This document shows, piece after piece, positions 48,366-58,591 of a stretch of DNA of 64,000 nucleotides. Positions within the stretch are counted from its first letter, which is position 1, and the number at the start of each line of letters is the position of its first letter. Source of the DNA: Halomonas elongata (lineage in GTDB: Bacteria; Pseudomonadota; Gammaproteobacteria; Pseudomonadales; Halomonadaceae); NCBI RefSeq assembly GCF_029081005.1, contig NZ_JAJQTQ010000003.1:62001-126000 (forward strand), in the 5' to 3' direction. The position numbers and the translations under genes are program-made. The notes beneath the pieces are model-generated. The model did not search any database and was not told where the DNA came from. It worked only from the letters and a program-made list of their open reading frames with translations.

Positions 48366-48713
48366 TCAAGTGTGTGCGATCGGCCGTTCGATGTACCTGC
48401 CATCCGCACAATCGGTACATTCCGACACCAGGGGATCTCTTTCCAGTCGTTGGGCCGAGATCCGCTCGCCGCATGCCTGGCATTGGCCGAACTCATTGCG
48501 ATCGAGGCGGTCCAGGGCAGAGTCGATCCGACGCATCGTCTGGCGTCTTCGTTCTTCCTCCTCCTCGGTCACTGCCGGGTGCTGCAAGGCCGCGGGTGAC
48601 CGGTCTGTCGAGGCTCGAGTTTCGCTACTCTCGATGCGTTGCTCGACCAGGGCGGCGCGCTGGTCCTCGAGCCGTTTCATGACGCGGTCGGTATCGATAT
48701 CGGGGTGGTTCAT
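48366..48713 (-). CDS. DksA/TraR-family zinc-finger protein
   Basis: 115-residue protein: a helical coiled N-terminus (about 8-75; EEEEERRRQTMRRIDSALDRLDRNEFG) and a C4 zinc finger C-x2-C-x17-C-x2-C (CQAC...CTDC) of the DksA/TraR type. Such proteins bind the RNA polymerase secondary channel; it is shorter than DksA itself (about 150). GAGGTGAGC precedes the ATG. A paralogue sits at 58172-58513. Confidence 0.87.
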   Translation of the reverse strand: MNHPDIDTDRVMKRLEDQRAALVEQRIESSETRASTDRSPAALQHPAVTEEEEERRRQTMRRIDSALDRLDRNEFGQCQACGERISAQRLERDPLVSECTDCADGRYIERPIAHT

Positions 48714-48800
48714 GTCGGCTCACCTCCAGGAACCGTCCACGATATCGCCTCTGTCGGTGGCTGTGTAGACGTCCCGGATGGTTTCCTGGCCACGATTGCC

Positions 48801-49268
48801 TCACGCGAAGACCCGGCTCCACTCGTCACGTTTGGCGAGAAAGCCACGGGCCAGTTCCTTGGCGCCCTCGAGGCTGTGGCTGGCCGCCCAGCCACATTGC
48901 ATCACGTTGCATGCCGGTACCTCGGTGGCCTCCAGCACGTCCCGCAGAGTACCCTCGAGGAGGTCGAGTACACCGTCATAATCGTCGTGATTGATCATGG
49001 CCACATAGAAGCCGGTCTGGCAGCCCATGGGACTGATGTCGACGACCCTGTCGGAGTGATTGCGAGAGAGCTCGGCCATCAGGTGTTCCAGGGAGTGCAA
49101 TGCGGGCATTGCCATGTGATCCCGGTTGGGCTGGCAGATGCGCATGTCGTACTTGTGGATACGATCGCCGTGCTCGCCGGTCTTGATATCGGCCAGCCGC
49201 ACGTAGGGGGCTTGTACCAGGGTGTGGTCCAGGTTGAAGCTCTCGACGTTCATCTTCTGTTCGGTCAC
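48801..49268 (-). CDS. luxS: S-ribosylhomocysteine lyase LuxS
   Basis: 155-residue metalloenzyme splitting S-ribosylhomocysteine into homocysteine and the AI-2 precursor. Metal ligands His58 and His62 (ALHSLEH) and Cys125 (VMQCGW), and catalytic Cys83 ([10 protein letters not shown]) are all present; N-terminal [21 protein letters not shown] is classic LuxS. Adjacent to a truncated metK and cfa: three genes tied by S-adenosylmethionine. Confidence 0.95.
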   Translation of the reverse strand: MTEQKMNVESFNLDHTLVQAPYVRLADIKTGEHGDRIHKYDMRICQPNRDHMAMPALHSLEHLMAELSRNHSDRVVDISPMGCQTGFYVAMINHDDYDGVLDLLEGTLRDVLEATEVPACNVMQCGWAASHSLEGAKELARGFLAKRDEWSRVFA

Positions 49269-49332
49269 GGGTCATTCTCCTCGGGAAGGTGGTAGATCTT
49301 CTGTGACATCTCGTCTCTCCGTGTCGTTGGGG

Positions 49333-50045
49333 TTAGATACCGGCGGCGGCCCGCAGGGCATCGGTCCGGTCGAGTTTCTCCCAGGGAAAGGCGGTGAAGG
49401 TCTCGACATGCTCCTCGTCCTGGGTATCGGTCCAGGTGTAGCGGTGTTCGAACGGTTCTCGACCGAAATGGCCATAGGCCACCGTCAACTGATACATCGG
49501 ATGCTGCAGGTCGAGCATGCGGGTGATGGCATTGGGCCGCAGGTCGAAATGCTCGCGCACCAGCTCGACGATGCGCTCATCGCTGATCCGTCCAGTGCCG
49601 AAAGTGTTGATCGACACCGAGGTCGGCTCGGCCACCCCGATGGCGTAGGACACCTGGATCTCGCAGCGCTCGGCCAGGCCGGCAGGCACCAGGTTCTTGG
49701 CCACGTAACGACCGGCATAGGCGGCGCTGCGATCGACCTTGGAGGGATTCTTGCCGGAAAAGGCGCCGCCCCCGTGGCGTGCCATGCCGCCATAGGTATC
49801 GACGATGATCTTGCGACCCGTCAGGCCGCAATCGCCCACCGGGCCGCCGATGACGAACTTGCCGGTCGGGTTGATGTGATACTGGGTGGTCTCGGTCAGC
49901 CATTCGGCCGGAATCACCTGCTCGATGATCTCGCGACGGACCATCTCGCGCAGCTCTTCCTGGTCGATGTCCGGATCGTGCTGGGTCGACAGCACCACGG
50001 CATCCACGGCGCAGGGCTTGCCACGCTGTGAGTAAGTGGTAAGGC
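49333..50045 (-). pseudogene. metK: 5'-truncated S-adenosylmethionine synthetase (metK')
   Basis: The frame encodes only the C-terminal part of MetK, from about E. coli residue 175-180 onward: [70 protein letters not shown], then a proper C-terminus. The N-terminal half with the methionine/ATP-binding GHPDK loop is missing; at the break, near 50045, sequence passes directly into the 3' end of cfa, only a few bases from the cfa stop. It cannot make a full enzyme, so an intact metK must lie elsewhere. The remaining part is well conserved, so the truncation may be recent. Confidence 0.85.
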
Positions 50046-50050
50046 GCGAT

Positions 50051-51226
50051 TCAACTGACCCGGTGGTAGCCGCCAACGACGCCTTTCTTGCTGAGCACGA
50101 ACTGCCAGAGCTGGATGTCACGGGCGCGGAAGGCGCCGGCACAGCTCAACAGGTAGTAGCGCCACATGCGGTAGAAGCGCTCACCGTAGGCCGTGGCGAA
50201 ACGGTGCCAGTTGGCCTCGAAGTTGGCATGCCAGGCCATCAGGGTCTTGTCATAGTCGGCGCCGAAGTTGTGCAGATCCTCGACCACGAACAGTTCCTCG
50301 GCGGCATCGGTGACATGCCCCAGGGCGGGCAACTCGCCGTTGGGGAAGATGTACTTGTCTATCCAGGGATCCGGCGAGGTACCGCGCACGTTCTTGCCGA
50401 TGCTGTGCAGAAGGAAGAGGCCGTCGTCCTTGAGGCAACGCTCGGCGACTTCCATGTACTCGCGGTAGTTCTTGCGCCCCACGTGCTCGAACATGCCGAT
50501 GCTGACGATGCGATCGAACTGCTCGGTCTCGTCGCGGTAGTCCTTGAGGCGGAACTCCACCGGCAGCCCCTGTTTCATCAGTTGCTTGCCGTATTCGGTC
50601 TGTTCCCGGGAAATCGTCAGACCAACACATTCCACACCATAGTGCTCGGCGGCATAGGCCATGAAACTGCCCCAGCCACAGCCAATGTCGAGCACTCGCA
50701 TGCCGGGCTCCAGCTCGAGCTTGCGGCAGATGAGATCCAGCTTGGCTTCCTGGGCTTCATCCAGATTGGTGGCATTCTTCCAGTAACCGCAGGTATAGGT
50801 CATGCGCGAGTCTAGCATGGCGGCGTAGAAGTCGTTGCCGAGGTCGTAGTGGGCTTCGCCGACCTCGAAGGCACGCTTGGCGGTCTGCAGGTTGAGTAGG
50901 CGGGTCCGGATATGGTGGAAGACCAGCTTGCGGGGGTTGATCTTGTCGGGGAGGCGCGCGCGGAGCAGATGAAAGAAGAATTCATCGAGCCGCTCGGCAT
51001 CCCAGTTCCCCATCATGTAGCTTTCACCAAGCCCGAGGTTGCCCCGAGCCAGGGCCTCGTCGATGACGCCGTGAGCGTTGAAACGGATATCTCGGGGGCG
51101 ATCGCCGTTGATGCGGATATCCGCTTTTTCGAGCAGCTCGGCGACGAAACGCTGGGATGAGGAGCTTTCATCGAAGAAAGCCGTATGAGCGAAGGTCGTA
51201 CTGTCCAATGGTCGGTTCCTTGTCAT
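50051..51226 (-). CDS. cfa: Cyclopropane-fatty-acyl-phospholipid synthase
   Basis: 391-residue enzyme that adds a methylene group from S-adenosylmethionine to membrane lipid double bonds, a stress adaptation. SAM-binding motif [45 protein letters not shown] and the C-terminal [21 protein letters not shown] are typical of Cfa. The 3' end abuts the metK remnant. Neighbouring stress genes (Usp, NhaB) fit an envelope-stress island. Confidence 0.94.
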   Translation of the reverse strand: MTRNRPLDSTTFAHTAFFDESSSSQRFVAELLEKADIRINGDRPRDIRFNAHGVIDEALARGNLGLGESYMMGNWDAERLDEFFFHLLRARLPDKINPRKLVFHHIRTRLLNLQTAKRAFEVGEAHYDLGNDFYAAMLDSRMTYTCGYWKNATNLDEAQEAKLDLICRKLELEPGMRVLDIGCGWGSFMAYAAEHYGVECVGLTISREQTEYGKQLMKQGLPVEFRLKDYRDETEQFDRIVSIGMFEHVGRKNYREYMEVAERCLKDDGLFLLHSIGKNVRGTSPDPWIDKYIFPNGELPALGHVTDAAEELFVVEDLHNFGADYDKTLMAWHANFEANWHRFATAYGERFYRMWRYYLLSCAGAFRARDIQLWQFVLSKKGVVGGYHRVS

Positions 51227-51345
51227 GCCCTTGCGGAGAAGGAAACTGTCGGGGTCCTCTTGTGGTGGGGGATGAAACGGTGGCCTATCAGGGTGGCGTG
51301 GTTTTCATGGGTAGGCTCTTCTCCGAGGTGTGTCGCTCTCTATGT

Positions 51346-51391
51346 AAAAAAACCGGCCGCACCAAACGTACCCCAAGCGGTGGGCCGGTTT
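51346..51391 (-). terminator. Terminator of the uspA gene
   Basis: On the minus strand AAACCGGCC pairs with GGCCGGTTT over a 24-nt loop (partly paired), followed by seven T residues. It ends the Usp gene transcript 10 bp after its stop codon. Confidence 0.85.
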
Positions 51392-51400
51392 CGGGAAATG

Positions 51401-52255
51401 TTATCGCAGCAGCAACACCGGGATGCGGGTCTTGCGCAGCATTTCGCTGGTGGTACTGCCCACCAGCAGGTGGCGAATTCGTGAGTGGCCGTAGGCCCCC
51501 ATCACCACCAGGTCGATGTCGTGCTCTTCCTGGTAGGCGTGCAGTGTGGCTTCCACCTCGCCGGCGCGAATGGCGCCTTCCGCCTCGTGGCCGGTCTCGC
51601 GTAATGTCGACAGCGCCCAGTCGAGCTGGGAGCGATGGTCACCGGTCTCGGCGCCGACGATCACCACATGCACCGGGATGCCCTGAAACAGCGGACTCCG
51701 AGCCAGCATCTCGACGCCCTTGCGGGTGGTCTTGCTGCCATCGAAGGCGATCATCACTCGCTCGGGGCGCTTGAAGGTCTCCGGCACCATCAGGATCGGC
51801 AGGTGCAGGCCGCGCACCACGCGCTCCAGGTTGGACCCCAGGTGCTCACTGTCCTGATGGGCGTTCTCGCCGCGCTTGCCCATCACCAGCAGCCGGGTCT
51901 CGCCGGCCAGTTCCTCCAGGGTCTCGACGAGGGTGCCGTTGCGCTGTCGGCTGGCCGGCTCGGCCACGCCGTCCTCGATGGCGCGCTCCTTGGCTGCCTG
52001 GAGCATCAGTCGCCCTTGCTCTTGGGCGACCTTGGCGCGCTGTTCGTCCAGCTCGGATAATTCCTCGAGCAGGTGTTCCCGAGCCCCTAGACCGATGTTG
52101 CCGGAGAGGTCCGCCTCGGCGGTCTGGGGATGGTTGTCCACCACGTGCAGGAAGGTCAGCGGAGACGCCAGCGCCTGGCTGGCCCAGGCGGCGTAGTCGC
52201 ATACTCTTTCCGAGAAGATCGAGCCGTCGATGGCGGCCAGTACGTGATCGGTCAT
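51401..52255 (-). CDS. Tandem-domain universal stress protein (copy 1)
   Basis: 284 residues with two Usp domains (about 1-150 and 158-284). The second domain keeps the ATP-binding G-x2-G-x9-G-S/T pattern in MGAYGHSRIRHLLVGSTTS; the first has VMGKRGENAHQDSEHLGSN. Nearly identical in length and about 85% identical by eye to the gene at 55968-56822, which lies in opposite orientation. AAGGA precedes the ATG. Cytoplasmic, ATP-binding stress protein. Confidence 0.9.
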   Translation of the reverse strand: MTDHVLAAIDGSIFSERVCDYAAWASQALASPLTFLHVVDNHPQTAEADLSGNIGLGAREHLLEELSELDEQRAKVAQEQGRLMLQAAKERAIEDGVAEPASRQRNGTLVETLEELAGETRLLVMGKRGENAHQDSEHLGSNLERVVRGLHLPILMVPETFKRPERVMIAFDGSKTTRKGVEMLARSPLFQGIPVHVVIVGAETGDHRSQLDWALSTLRETGHEAEGAIRAGEVEATLHAYQEEHDIDLVVMGAYGHSRIRHLLVGSTTSEMLRKTRIPVLLLR

Positions 52256-52331
52256 ATGGATTCCTTGTCTGACAAATGATGCCCCATGCCGAGAGCAATG
52301 CTGTCGATGGCACGGGGCTCGCATTGGCGGC

Positions 52332-53888
52332 TCACCCTGCCCAGTGGGTCACGCCCCAGTAGCCGACCAGCGACAGCACCACCGCATAGGGGAAGGCCAT
52401 TACCACCATCCGTCCATAGGAGAGGCGCAGCAGCGGCGCGATCGCCGAGGTGAGCAGGAACAGGAAGGCGGCCTGGCCATTCGGCGTGGCCACGCTGGGC
52501 AGGTTGGTGCCGGCATTGATGGCGATGGCCAACAGGTGGAACTGCTCGGTGCCGATGTCGCCTCTGAGCAACGCCGCCTTGATCTCGCCGATGTAGACGG
52601 TGGCGACGAAGACGTTGTCGGAGATTGCCGAGAGCAGGCCATTGGCGATGAACAGCAGCCCTGCCTGCCCCTCGGCCGGCCGGGCCAGTACCATCTCGAT
52701 GAAGGGCTGGAAGAGGTGCTGGCTGTGGATCACCGACACCACGGTGAAGAACACCACCAACAGGGCGGTGAACGGCAGTGCCTCCTGGAAGGCCTTGCCG
52801 ATCTGGTGCTCGTCGCTGACGCCGTTGGTGCTGGTCAACAGCACGATCACCGCCAGCCCGATCAGTCCCACCTCGGCCAGGTGAAGCGCCAGGGCCGCGA
52901 TCAGGAAGGCGGCGACCAGGGCCTGGCCGATCAGGGCGGCGCGTTCGCGATTCGTCCGCTTCATGGCCTTGTAGTGGTCATAGTCCTTGAGGATCTTGCG
53001 GATCGTCTTCGGCATGGCGGTGCCATAGCCGAACCATTGCAGTTTCTCTAGCAGCACGCAGGTCGCCAGACCCGCCACCAGAACAGGCAGGCTGACCGGC
53101 AGCATGTTGAGGTAGAAGTCGATGAAGCCCCAGTCCGCCTCCTTGGCGATCAGCAGGTTCTGGGGTTCGCCGACCATGGTGGCGACGCCGCCCAGGGCAG
53201 TGCCGACGACGCCATGTATCAACAGTGAGCGCAGGAAGGCACGGAAGTCATCCAGTTCCGCGTGCAGCTCGGCGCGCACCGGGGCATCGTCGTGATGGTC
53301 ATGTTGATGGTCGTAGCTCTTGCCCGAGGCGACCTTGTGGTAGACGGAGTAGAAGCCCACGGCGATGGCGATGATCACCGCGGTGACCGTCAGGGCATCC
53401 AGGAAGGCGCTGAGCACTGCCGCCATGGCGGAAAACAACAACGACAGCAGGTACTTCGAGCGTACATGGATCAGCAGTTTGGTGAAGGAGAAGAGCAGCA
53501 GGTTCTTCATGAAGTAGATGCCCGCGACCATGAACATCAGCAGCAGGATCACCTCCAGGTTGTGTTCCACCTCGCCCATGACCGCCTCGGCCGAGGTCAG
53601 CCCCAGCAGCACGGCCTGCAGGGCCAGCAGGCCCCCGGGCAGCAGCGGATAGCACTTCAGGGCCATGGCCAGGGTGAAGATGAATTCACCCAGCAGCAGC
53701 CAGCCGAGCAAGGTCCCGGACTGTTCGCCCAGGGTCCAGTGACAGACGACATTGAGGATCAGGAAGGCGAGGATGACGATCTTGTACCAGATCGGCGAAT
53801 TGCCCAGGAAGTTGCGGAAGGCGCCCCCCAGCAGCAGCCGGGGAGAGGAAGGACGTGGTGTGGCGAGGGTCGCTTGGTCGTGGGGCAT
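52332..53888 (-). CDS. nhaB: Na+/H+ antiporter NhaB
   Basis: 518-residue inner-membrane antiporter with about 12 spans. NhaB hallmarks: [24 protein letters not shown] at the N-terminus, [62 protein letters not shown], and [31 protein letters not shown] His-rich loop (DHQHDHHDD) follows residue about 195. The ATG at 53888 is preferred over a TTG three codons earlier. It extrudes sodium, important in a halophile. Confidence 0.92.
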   Translation of the reverse strand: MPHDQATLATPRPSSPRLLLGGAFRNFLGNSPIWYKIVILAFLILNVVCHWTLGEQSGTLLGWLLLGEFIFTLAMALKCYPLLPGGLLALQAVLLGLTSAEAVMGEVEHNLEVILLLMFMVAGIYFMKNLLLFSFTKLLIHVRSKYLLSLLFSAMAAVLSAFLDALTVTAVIIAIAVGFYSVYHKVASGKSYDHQHDHHDDAPVRAELHAELDDFRAFLRSLLIHGVVGTALGGVATMVGEPQNLLIAKEADWGFIDFYLNMLPVSLPVLVAGLATCVLLEKLQWFGYGTAMPKTIRKILKDYDHYKAMKRTNRERAALIGQALVAAFLIAALALHLAEVGLIGLAVIVLLTSTNGVSDEHQIGKAFQEALPFTALLVVFFTVVSVIHSQHLFQPFIEMVLARPAEGQAGLLFIANGLLSAISDNVFVATVYIGEIKAALLRGDIGTEQFHLLAIAINAGTNLPSVATPNGQAAFLFLLTSAIAPLLRLSYGRMVVMAFPYAVVLSLVGYWGVTHWAG

Positions 53889-54037
53889 GGTGGTCAACGC
53901 TGGCGTTGTAGGTGCGTCCGGGGCGGCCCATCCGGCATCTTGGCAGTGCCGGACGGGGCGATGTCTCCTGTCGGGCGGGGCATCATCGGGCGCCCCGCCC
54001 CGGCAGGACCCTCCGGGACGGGGTCGCCAGTGGGGCG

Positions 54038-55528
54038 TCAGTGGCCGCCCATCAATTTTTCGACTGCCTCGGGGTCGTCGTGTACCGCGTAACGGTCGAC
54101 GATGGTGGCGCTGGCCTCGTTGAGGCCGAGCATCTCCACCTCGGTACCTTCGCGGCGGAACTTGATCACGACCCGGTCCAGTGCCTGGACGGCAGTGATG
54201 TCCCAGAAGTGGGCGCGGGACAGGTCGATGGTCACTTTCTCCAAGGACTCCTTGAAGTCGAAGGCGCCGCCGAAGTGCTCGGAAGAAGCGAAGAACACCT
54301 GGCCGACGACCTTGTAGATACGGTGTCTGCCCTCATCGGCCTCCTCGCTGCCGATATAGAGGATGTTGCCGACCTTGTTGGCGAAGAACAGCGCGGCCAG
54401 CAGCACGCCCACGAAGACGCCAATGGCCAGGTTATGGGTGCCCACCGTGACGGCCACGGTAACGACCATGACGATGTTGGAACTCATCGGATGCTTCTTC
54501 AGGTCACGGATGGAACTCCAGCTGAAGGTACCGATGGAAACCATGATCATCACGGCTACCAGTGCCGCCATGGGAATCTGGGAGACCCAGTCGGCGAGGA
54601 AGACCACCATCATCAGCAGCGCCACGCCGGCGATCAGGGTCGACATGCGACGGCGGCCACCGGATTTGATGTTGATCACCGACTGGCCGATCATCGCACA
54701 GCCCGCCATGCCGCCGATCAGGCCGGCACCGATGTTGGCGATGCCCTGGCCTTTACATTCATGGTTCTTGTTACTGCCGGTGTCGGTGAGGTCGTCGATG
54801 ATAGTGGCGGTCATCATCGACTCCAGCAGGCCCACCACCGTCAGCATCAGCGAATAGGGCAGGATGATCATCAGGGTCTCGAGATTGAGCGGCACGTCCG
54901 GCCACAGGAAGACCGGCAGGCTGTCGGGCAGCTCGCCCATGTCGCCCACGCTGCGAATTTCCATGCCGGTGGCCATGTAGACGATGGTCAGCACCACAAT
55001 GCATACCAGGGGCGAGGGAAGCGACTTGCCGATTACCGGTATATAGGGAAAGCCGTAGATGATGATCAAGCCTGCCGCAGTCATGGCGTAGACATGCCAG
55101 GTGACATCCGTCAGTTCCGGTAGCTGGGCCATGAAGATCAGGATCGCCAGGGCGTTGACGAAGCCAGTGACTACCGAGCGTGATACGAAGCGCATCAGAT
55201 CGGCCAGGCGCAGGTAGCCGGCAAGGATCTGCAGTACCCCGGTGAGCAGGGTGGCCGCCAGCAGGTACTCCAACCCGTGCTCCTTGACCAGGGTGACCAT
55301 CAGCAGGGCCATGGCGCCGGTAGCCGCCGAGACCATCCCGGAGCGGCCGCCGGTGAAGGCGATGATCACGCAGATGGCGAAGGAGGCGTAGAGGCCAACC
55401 TTGGGATCGACCCCGGCGATGATGGAGAAGGCGATGGCCTCGGGAATCAGTGCCAGGGCGACGACGATGCCCGCGAGGGCATCGCCCTTGAGGTTGGAAA
55501 ACCAACTCAGTTTCATTTTTTCGTACAT
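54038..55528 (-). CDS. SulP-family anion transporter with STAS domain
   Basis: 496-residue SulP permease: N-terminal [37 protein letters not shown] and [21 protein letters not shown] are typical, with about ten to fourteen spans up to residue about 390 and a C-terminal STAS domain ([27 protein letters not shown]). Family members carry sulfate or bicarbonate; next to a sodium antiporter a Na+-driven bicarbonate role is conceivable but unproven. Start at 55528 or 55516. Confidence 0.88.
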   Translation of the reverse strand: MYEKMKLSWFSNLKGDALAGIVVALALIPEAIAFSIIAGVDPKVGLYASFAICVIIAFTGGRSGMVSAATGAMALLMVTLVKEHGLEYLLAATLLTGVLQILAGYLRLADLMRFVSRSVVTGFVNALAILIFMAQLPELTDVTWHVYAMTAAGLIIIYGFPYIPVIGKSLPSPLVCIVVLTIVYMATGMEIRSVGDMGELPDSLPVFLWPDVPLNLETLMIILPYSLMLTVVGLLESMMTATIIDDLTDTGSNKNHECKGQGIANIGAGLIGGMAGCAMIGQSVINIKSGGRRRMSTLIAGVALLMMVVFLADWVSQIPMAALVAVMIMVSIGTFSWSSIRDLKKHPMSSNIVMVVTVAVTVGTHNLAIGVFVGVLLAALFFANKVGNILYIGSEEADEGRHRIYKVVGQVFFASSEHFGGAFDFKESLEKVTIDLSRAHFWDITAVQALDRVVIKFRREGTEVEMLGLNEASATIVDRYAVHDDPEAVEKLMGGH

Positions 55529-55967
55529 GCTGCGGTCCAGTCGGAGGTGGTTGTCGTGCCGTGAGGCGCCAGCCGTGTCGTGAACGTGCCTATCCCGATA
55601 CCCGAGGCATCAGGCACCTAAGGTGCGAAGGCAAGGCATGGCGAAGAATGGACGTCGGAGCGTCCGGGACATCGGCGCGATGTCCGGCCGTGGCACCGCC
55701 GTGATGGGGTACCGAGGCTCGAGGAGGTGGGGCGTGCTAGGGCGGAGTCATCAGCCCTGTCAACAGAGTGCTCATGAAATGCAGTAGCCTTCTGGGTCGA
55801 TGGTACTGGCTGAAGGCAGTCAGCGATGCTGGCCTGCGACAAGAGCGCCGTATTCTACCAAAGGATATGTCTTGCTGCACCTGTATTGATGCTCTTCCTG
55901 TGACGGAGCGGCCATGATGGTGTAGAACGAGGAAAGGAACTCTATACGCCAGCAGTGAGACAACTTG
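55529..55967. other. sulP-usp divergent intergenic region
   Basis: 439 bp between divergent sulP and the second Usp gene. I see no convincing gene; a 74-codon minus-strand frame (55618-55842) has no ribosome site or recognisable protein. The usp-proximal 120 bp are AT-richer and presumably carry its promoter. Confidence 0.4.
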
Positions 55968-56822
55968 ATGACAGAACAGGTGATGGCCGCCATCGACGGC
56001 TCGCAATTTTCCGAGGGTGTCTGCGACTACGCGGCCTGGGCCAGCCTGGCGCTCGACGCGCCCCTGACCTTCCTGCATGTGGTCGATAACCACCCCCAGA
56101 CCGCCGAGGCGGATCTTTCCGGCAACATTGGCCTGGGGTCCCGGGAGCATCTGCTTGAGGAGCTTTCTCACCTGGACGAAGAGCGTGCCAAGGTCGCCCA
56201 GGAGCAGGGACGCTTGATGCTCAAGGCCGCCGTCGAGCGTGCGGTGGACGATGGTGTCGCCGAGCCGGCGACGCGCCAGCGCAACGGCACCCTTGTCGAA
56301 ACGCTGGACGAGCTGGAGGCGGAGATACGCCTGCTGGTGATCGGCAAGCGCGGCGAGACGGCACATCAGGCCAGTGAGCACCTGGGGTCCAACCTGGAGC
56401 GCGTGGTGCGGGGCCTGCACCGTCCGATCCTGATGGTGCCGGAGACCTTCAAGCGTCCTGAGCGGGTGATGATCGCCTTCGATGGCAGCAAGACCACCCG
56501 CAAGGGCGTCGAGATGCTGGCTCGGAGTCCGCTGTTTCAGGGCATCTCGGTGCATGTGGTGATCGTCGGTGCCGAGACCGGCGACCATCGCTCCCAGCTC
56601 GACTGGGCACTTGAGACGCTGCGCGACGCCGGCCACGAGGCGGAGGGTGCCATCCGGGCCGGCGAGGTCGAGGAAACCTTGCGCACCTACAAGGACGAGC
56701 ACGCTATCGACCTGGTGGTGATGGGGGCCTATGGCCACTCGCGCATCCGGCACCTGCTGGTGGGCAGTACCACCACGGCCATGTTGCGGCGGGCCAGCGT
56801 GCCGGTGCTGCTTCTGCGTTAA
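55968..56822 (+). CDS. Tandem-domain universal stress protein (copy 2)
   Basis: 284 residues, same two-domain organisation as the Usp at 51401-52255, with MGAYGHSRIRHLLVGSTTT intact. Many DNA stretches of 30 or more bases are identical to copy 1 in the second half, and the genes are exactly equal in length. Start ATG at 55968 (a TTG precedes it by one codon). Faces outward from sulP. Confidence 0.9.
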   Translation: MTEQVMAAIDGSQFSEGVCDYAAWASLALDAPLTFLHVVDNHPQTAEADLSGNIGLGSREHLLEELSHLDEERAKVAQEQGRLMLKAAVERAVDDGVAEPATRQRNGTLVETLDELEAEIRLLVIGKRGETAHQASEHLGSNLERVVRGLHRPILMVPETFKRPERVMIAFDGSKTTRKGVEMLARSPLFQGISVHVVIVGAETGDHRSQLDWALETLRDAGHEAEGAIRAGEVEETLRTYKDEHAIDLVVMGAYGHSRIRHLLVGSTTTAMLRRASVPVLLLR

Positions 56823-56835
56823 CCGCGAGGTTGCG

Positions 56836-58029
56836 TCAGCCGCCCCGGGCTGCCGGGGTGGCCAGCACGGGCTGGGCGATGCCCCAGCCGCCGGCCAGCA
56901 GGACCAGCATGCCGATCAACACGGTGGTAAAGCTGGCACCGAGGTCCAGGGCCACGCCGAGAATGGCGGGGGCGATACCGGTGGAGAAGACCATGCAGGC
57001 GGTCAGCGTGGAGCGCAGCGTGCCCAGATGCTCGGCGCCCCAGATCCTCACCAGCAGACTGGTGGCGATGGATTCCTGGGCGCCCATGGCGAGTCCGCCG
57101 CCGACCATCAGGGCCCAGACGCCGACGTTGCCGCCGTGCAGGATGGCGATCAGCAGCGCCGCCACATAGGGCACGAGGTACAGCCTGGCCACTCTCGCGG
57201 GGCCCAGGCGGTCGACCCAGCGTCCACCGAGCAGTGCGCCGGGCAGCTTGGCGAGCCCCATGCCGGTCAGCGCCAGGGCGTAGACCGCCAGGCTGCTGCC
57301 CAGGTCTTCGGTCATCCGCGCCTGGTAGATGAACAGCCCCGTCATGGTGACCGGCAGTATCATCAGCAGGGGCAGCAGTTGCCAGAAGCGCCGTTCGCGA
57401 AAGGGACGCGGGCCGTCGCGGCGTCGGGCACGATCCGGGCGCTTGCCGGGGGCCCTGGGCCAGCTGCCGCGCCACAGCAGCGGAATCCACAGCCCGGCCA
57501 GCAACAGGCAGAACAGCCACCACAGTTCGCGCCAGCCGAACCATGCCAGCAGCGCCGCCATCACCGGGGGCAGCAGGATTTCACCCAGCATGATGCCCAT
57601 CCCCACCAGCCCGAGGGCGCGGCCGCGCATGGTCGTGAATTCACGACCGGCCAGCGTATTGCCCAGATGGGACATCATGCCCTGTCCGCATAGCCGCACC
57701 AGCCCGAGGCCCAGCAGTCCGATCCCCCACCAGGGCGACAGCGTCAGCAGCAGCACGCCGAGCAGCAGCATGGCGAGAACGGTCGACGCGAATCGCCGCG
57801 GCGATATCCAGTCGATGCTGGGACCGAAACGCAGCATGACAAAACCGGCGATCAGGGTGACCGTCGAGTAGGCGGTTCCGAATTGCCCAGCACTGAGGTC
57901 CAGTCGCTCGGAGAGCGGTGCCTGGAAGAGGCCGACGAAGTAGCTCTGACCGAGACTCGAGGAGAACATGGCCAGAAAGGCGATGCTCAGCAGGCCCCGG
58001 TGATCGCGCAGGAGAGTGCGGTACCCCAT
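56836..58029 (-). CDS. MFS transporter
   Basis: 397-residue major facilitator with about 12 spans. Visible features: SSLGQSYFVGLFQAPLSERLDLSAGQFGTAYSTVTL (TM1-2), an Arg-rich central loop (RAPGKRPDRARRRDGPRPFRERR) between the two halves, and GMGLAKLPGALLGGRWVDRLGPARV. Substrate is not evident; similar MFS proteins are often called nitrate/cyanate or multidrug-like. GGAGG precedes the ATG at 58029. Convergent with the Usp copy 2 gene. Confidence 0.85.
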   Translation of the reverse strand: MGYRTLLRDHRGLLSIAFLAMFSSSLGQSYFVGLFQAPLSERLDLSAGQFGTAYSTVTLIAGFVMLRFGPSIDWISPRRFASTVLAMLLLGVLLLTLSPWWGIGLLGLGLVRLCGQGMMSHLGNTLAGREFTTMRGRALGLVGMGIMLGEILLPPVMAALLAWFGWRELWWLFCLLLAGLWIPLLWRGSWPRAPGKRPDRARRRDGPRPFRERRFWQLLPLLMILPVTMTGLFIYQARMTEDLGSSLAVYALALTGMGLAKLPGALLGGRWVDRLGPARVARLYLVPYVAALLIAILHGGNVGVWALMVGGGLAMGAQESIATSLLVRIWGAEHLGTLRSTLTACMVFSTGIAPAILGVALDLGASFTTVLIGMLVLLAGGWGIAQPVLATPAARGG

Positions 58030-58171
58030 GTGATGGATCCTCCATGAAACGGCGAATGCGATATCGGTGGCGAGATGGCAGGATGAAAGATGCGTCCCTG
58101 ATCTCCAGGTCATACAGGATATCACTCATATATCGAAGGAATGGGCGTGGCCCAGTCAGCCGGAGACGATC

Positions 58172-58513
58172 ATGAATCACCCCGAACTGGATATGGAGAG
58201 CGTCGAGGCGCGGCTGCACGAACTGAGAGCCGACTTGCAGGCACAGAGCGAGGCCAGCCAGGAATCGCGCGACACCGTGATGCTGGATCAGACCTCGGTG
58301 GGGCGTCTGTCGCGGATGGACGCCCTCCAGGGGCAGGCCATGGCCAAGGCCGAGGAAGAGCGACGGCAACTGGCCCTGCGGCGGATCAGTGCGGCCTTCG
58401 AACGGATCGAACGCGGCGAGTATGGCGAGTGCATCGAGTGTGGCGAGTGGATCGGTGCCAAGCGTCTGGGCTGGGATCCTCTGGTGTTGAAATGTATCGA
58501 TTGCGCCGACTGA
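58172..58513 (+). CDS. DksA/TraR-family zinc-finger protein (paralogue)
   Basis: 113-residue paralogue of the protein at 48366-48713: same MNHP start, coiled helical region (EEERRQLALRRISAAFERIERGEYG) and C-x2-C-x17-C-x2-C finger (CIEC...CIDC). CGGAGA lies before the ATG at 58172. Divergent from the MFS gene. Likely an RNA polymerase secondary-channel effector; the acidic DksA tip residues cannot be judged with confidence. Confidence 0.87.
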   Translation: MNHPELDMESVEARLHELRADLQAQSEASQESRDTVMLDQTSVGRLSRMDALQGQAMAKAEEERRQLALRRISAAFERIERGEYGECIECGEWIGAKRLGWDPLVLKCIDCAD

Positions 58514-58591
58514 GCTGGTGATTAACGCTGCTTTTTCTCGCTTTCCTGGGGTAGTATGCCCTGTTGATACTTTCTGCCAGGAGAAACATGA

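Noticed and set aside
53912..55123. 403-codon plus-strand frame opposite sulP
   Set aside because: His/Asp/Gly-rich shadow of the SulP gene; no family resemblance.
55618..55842. 74-codon frame between sulP and usp
   Set aside because: No ribosome site or homology; Arg/Ser/Pro-rich translation looks random.
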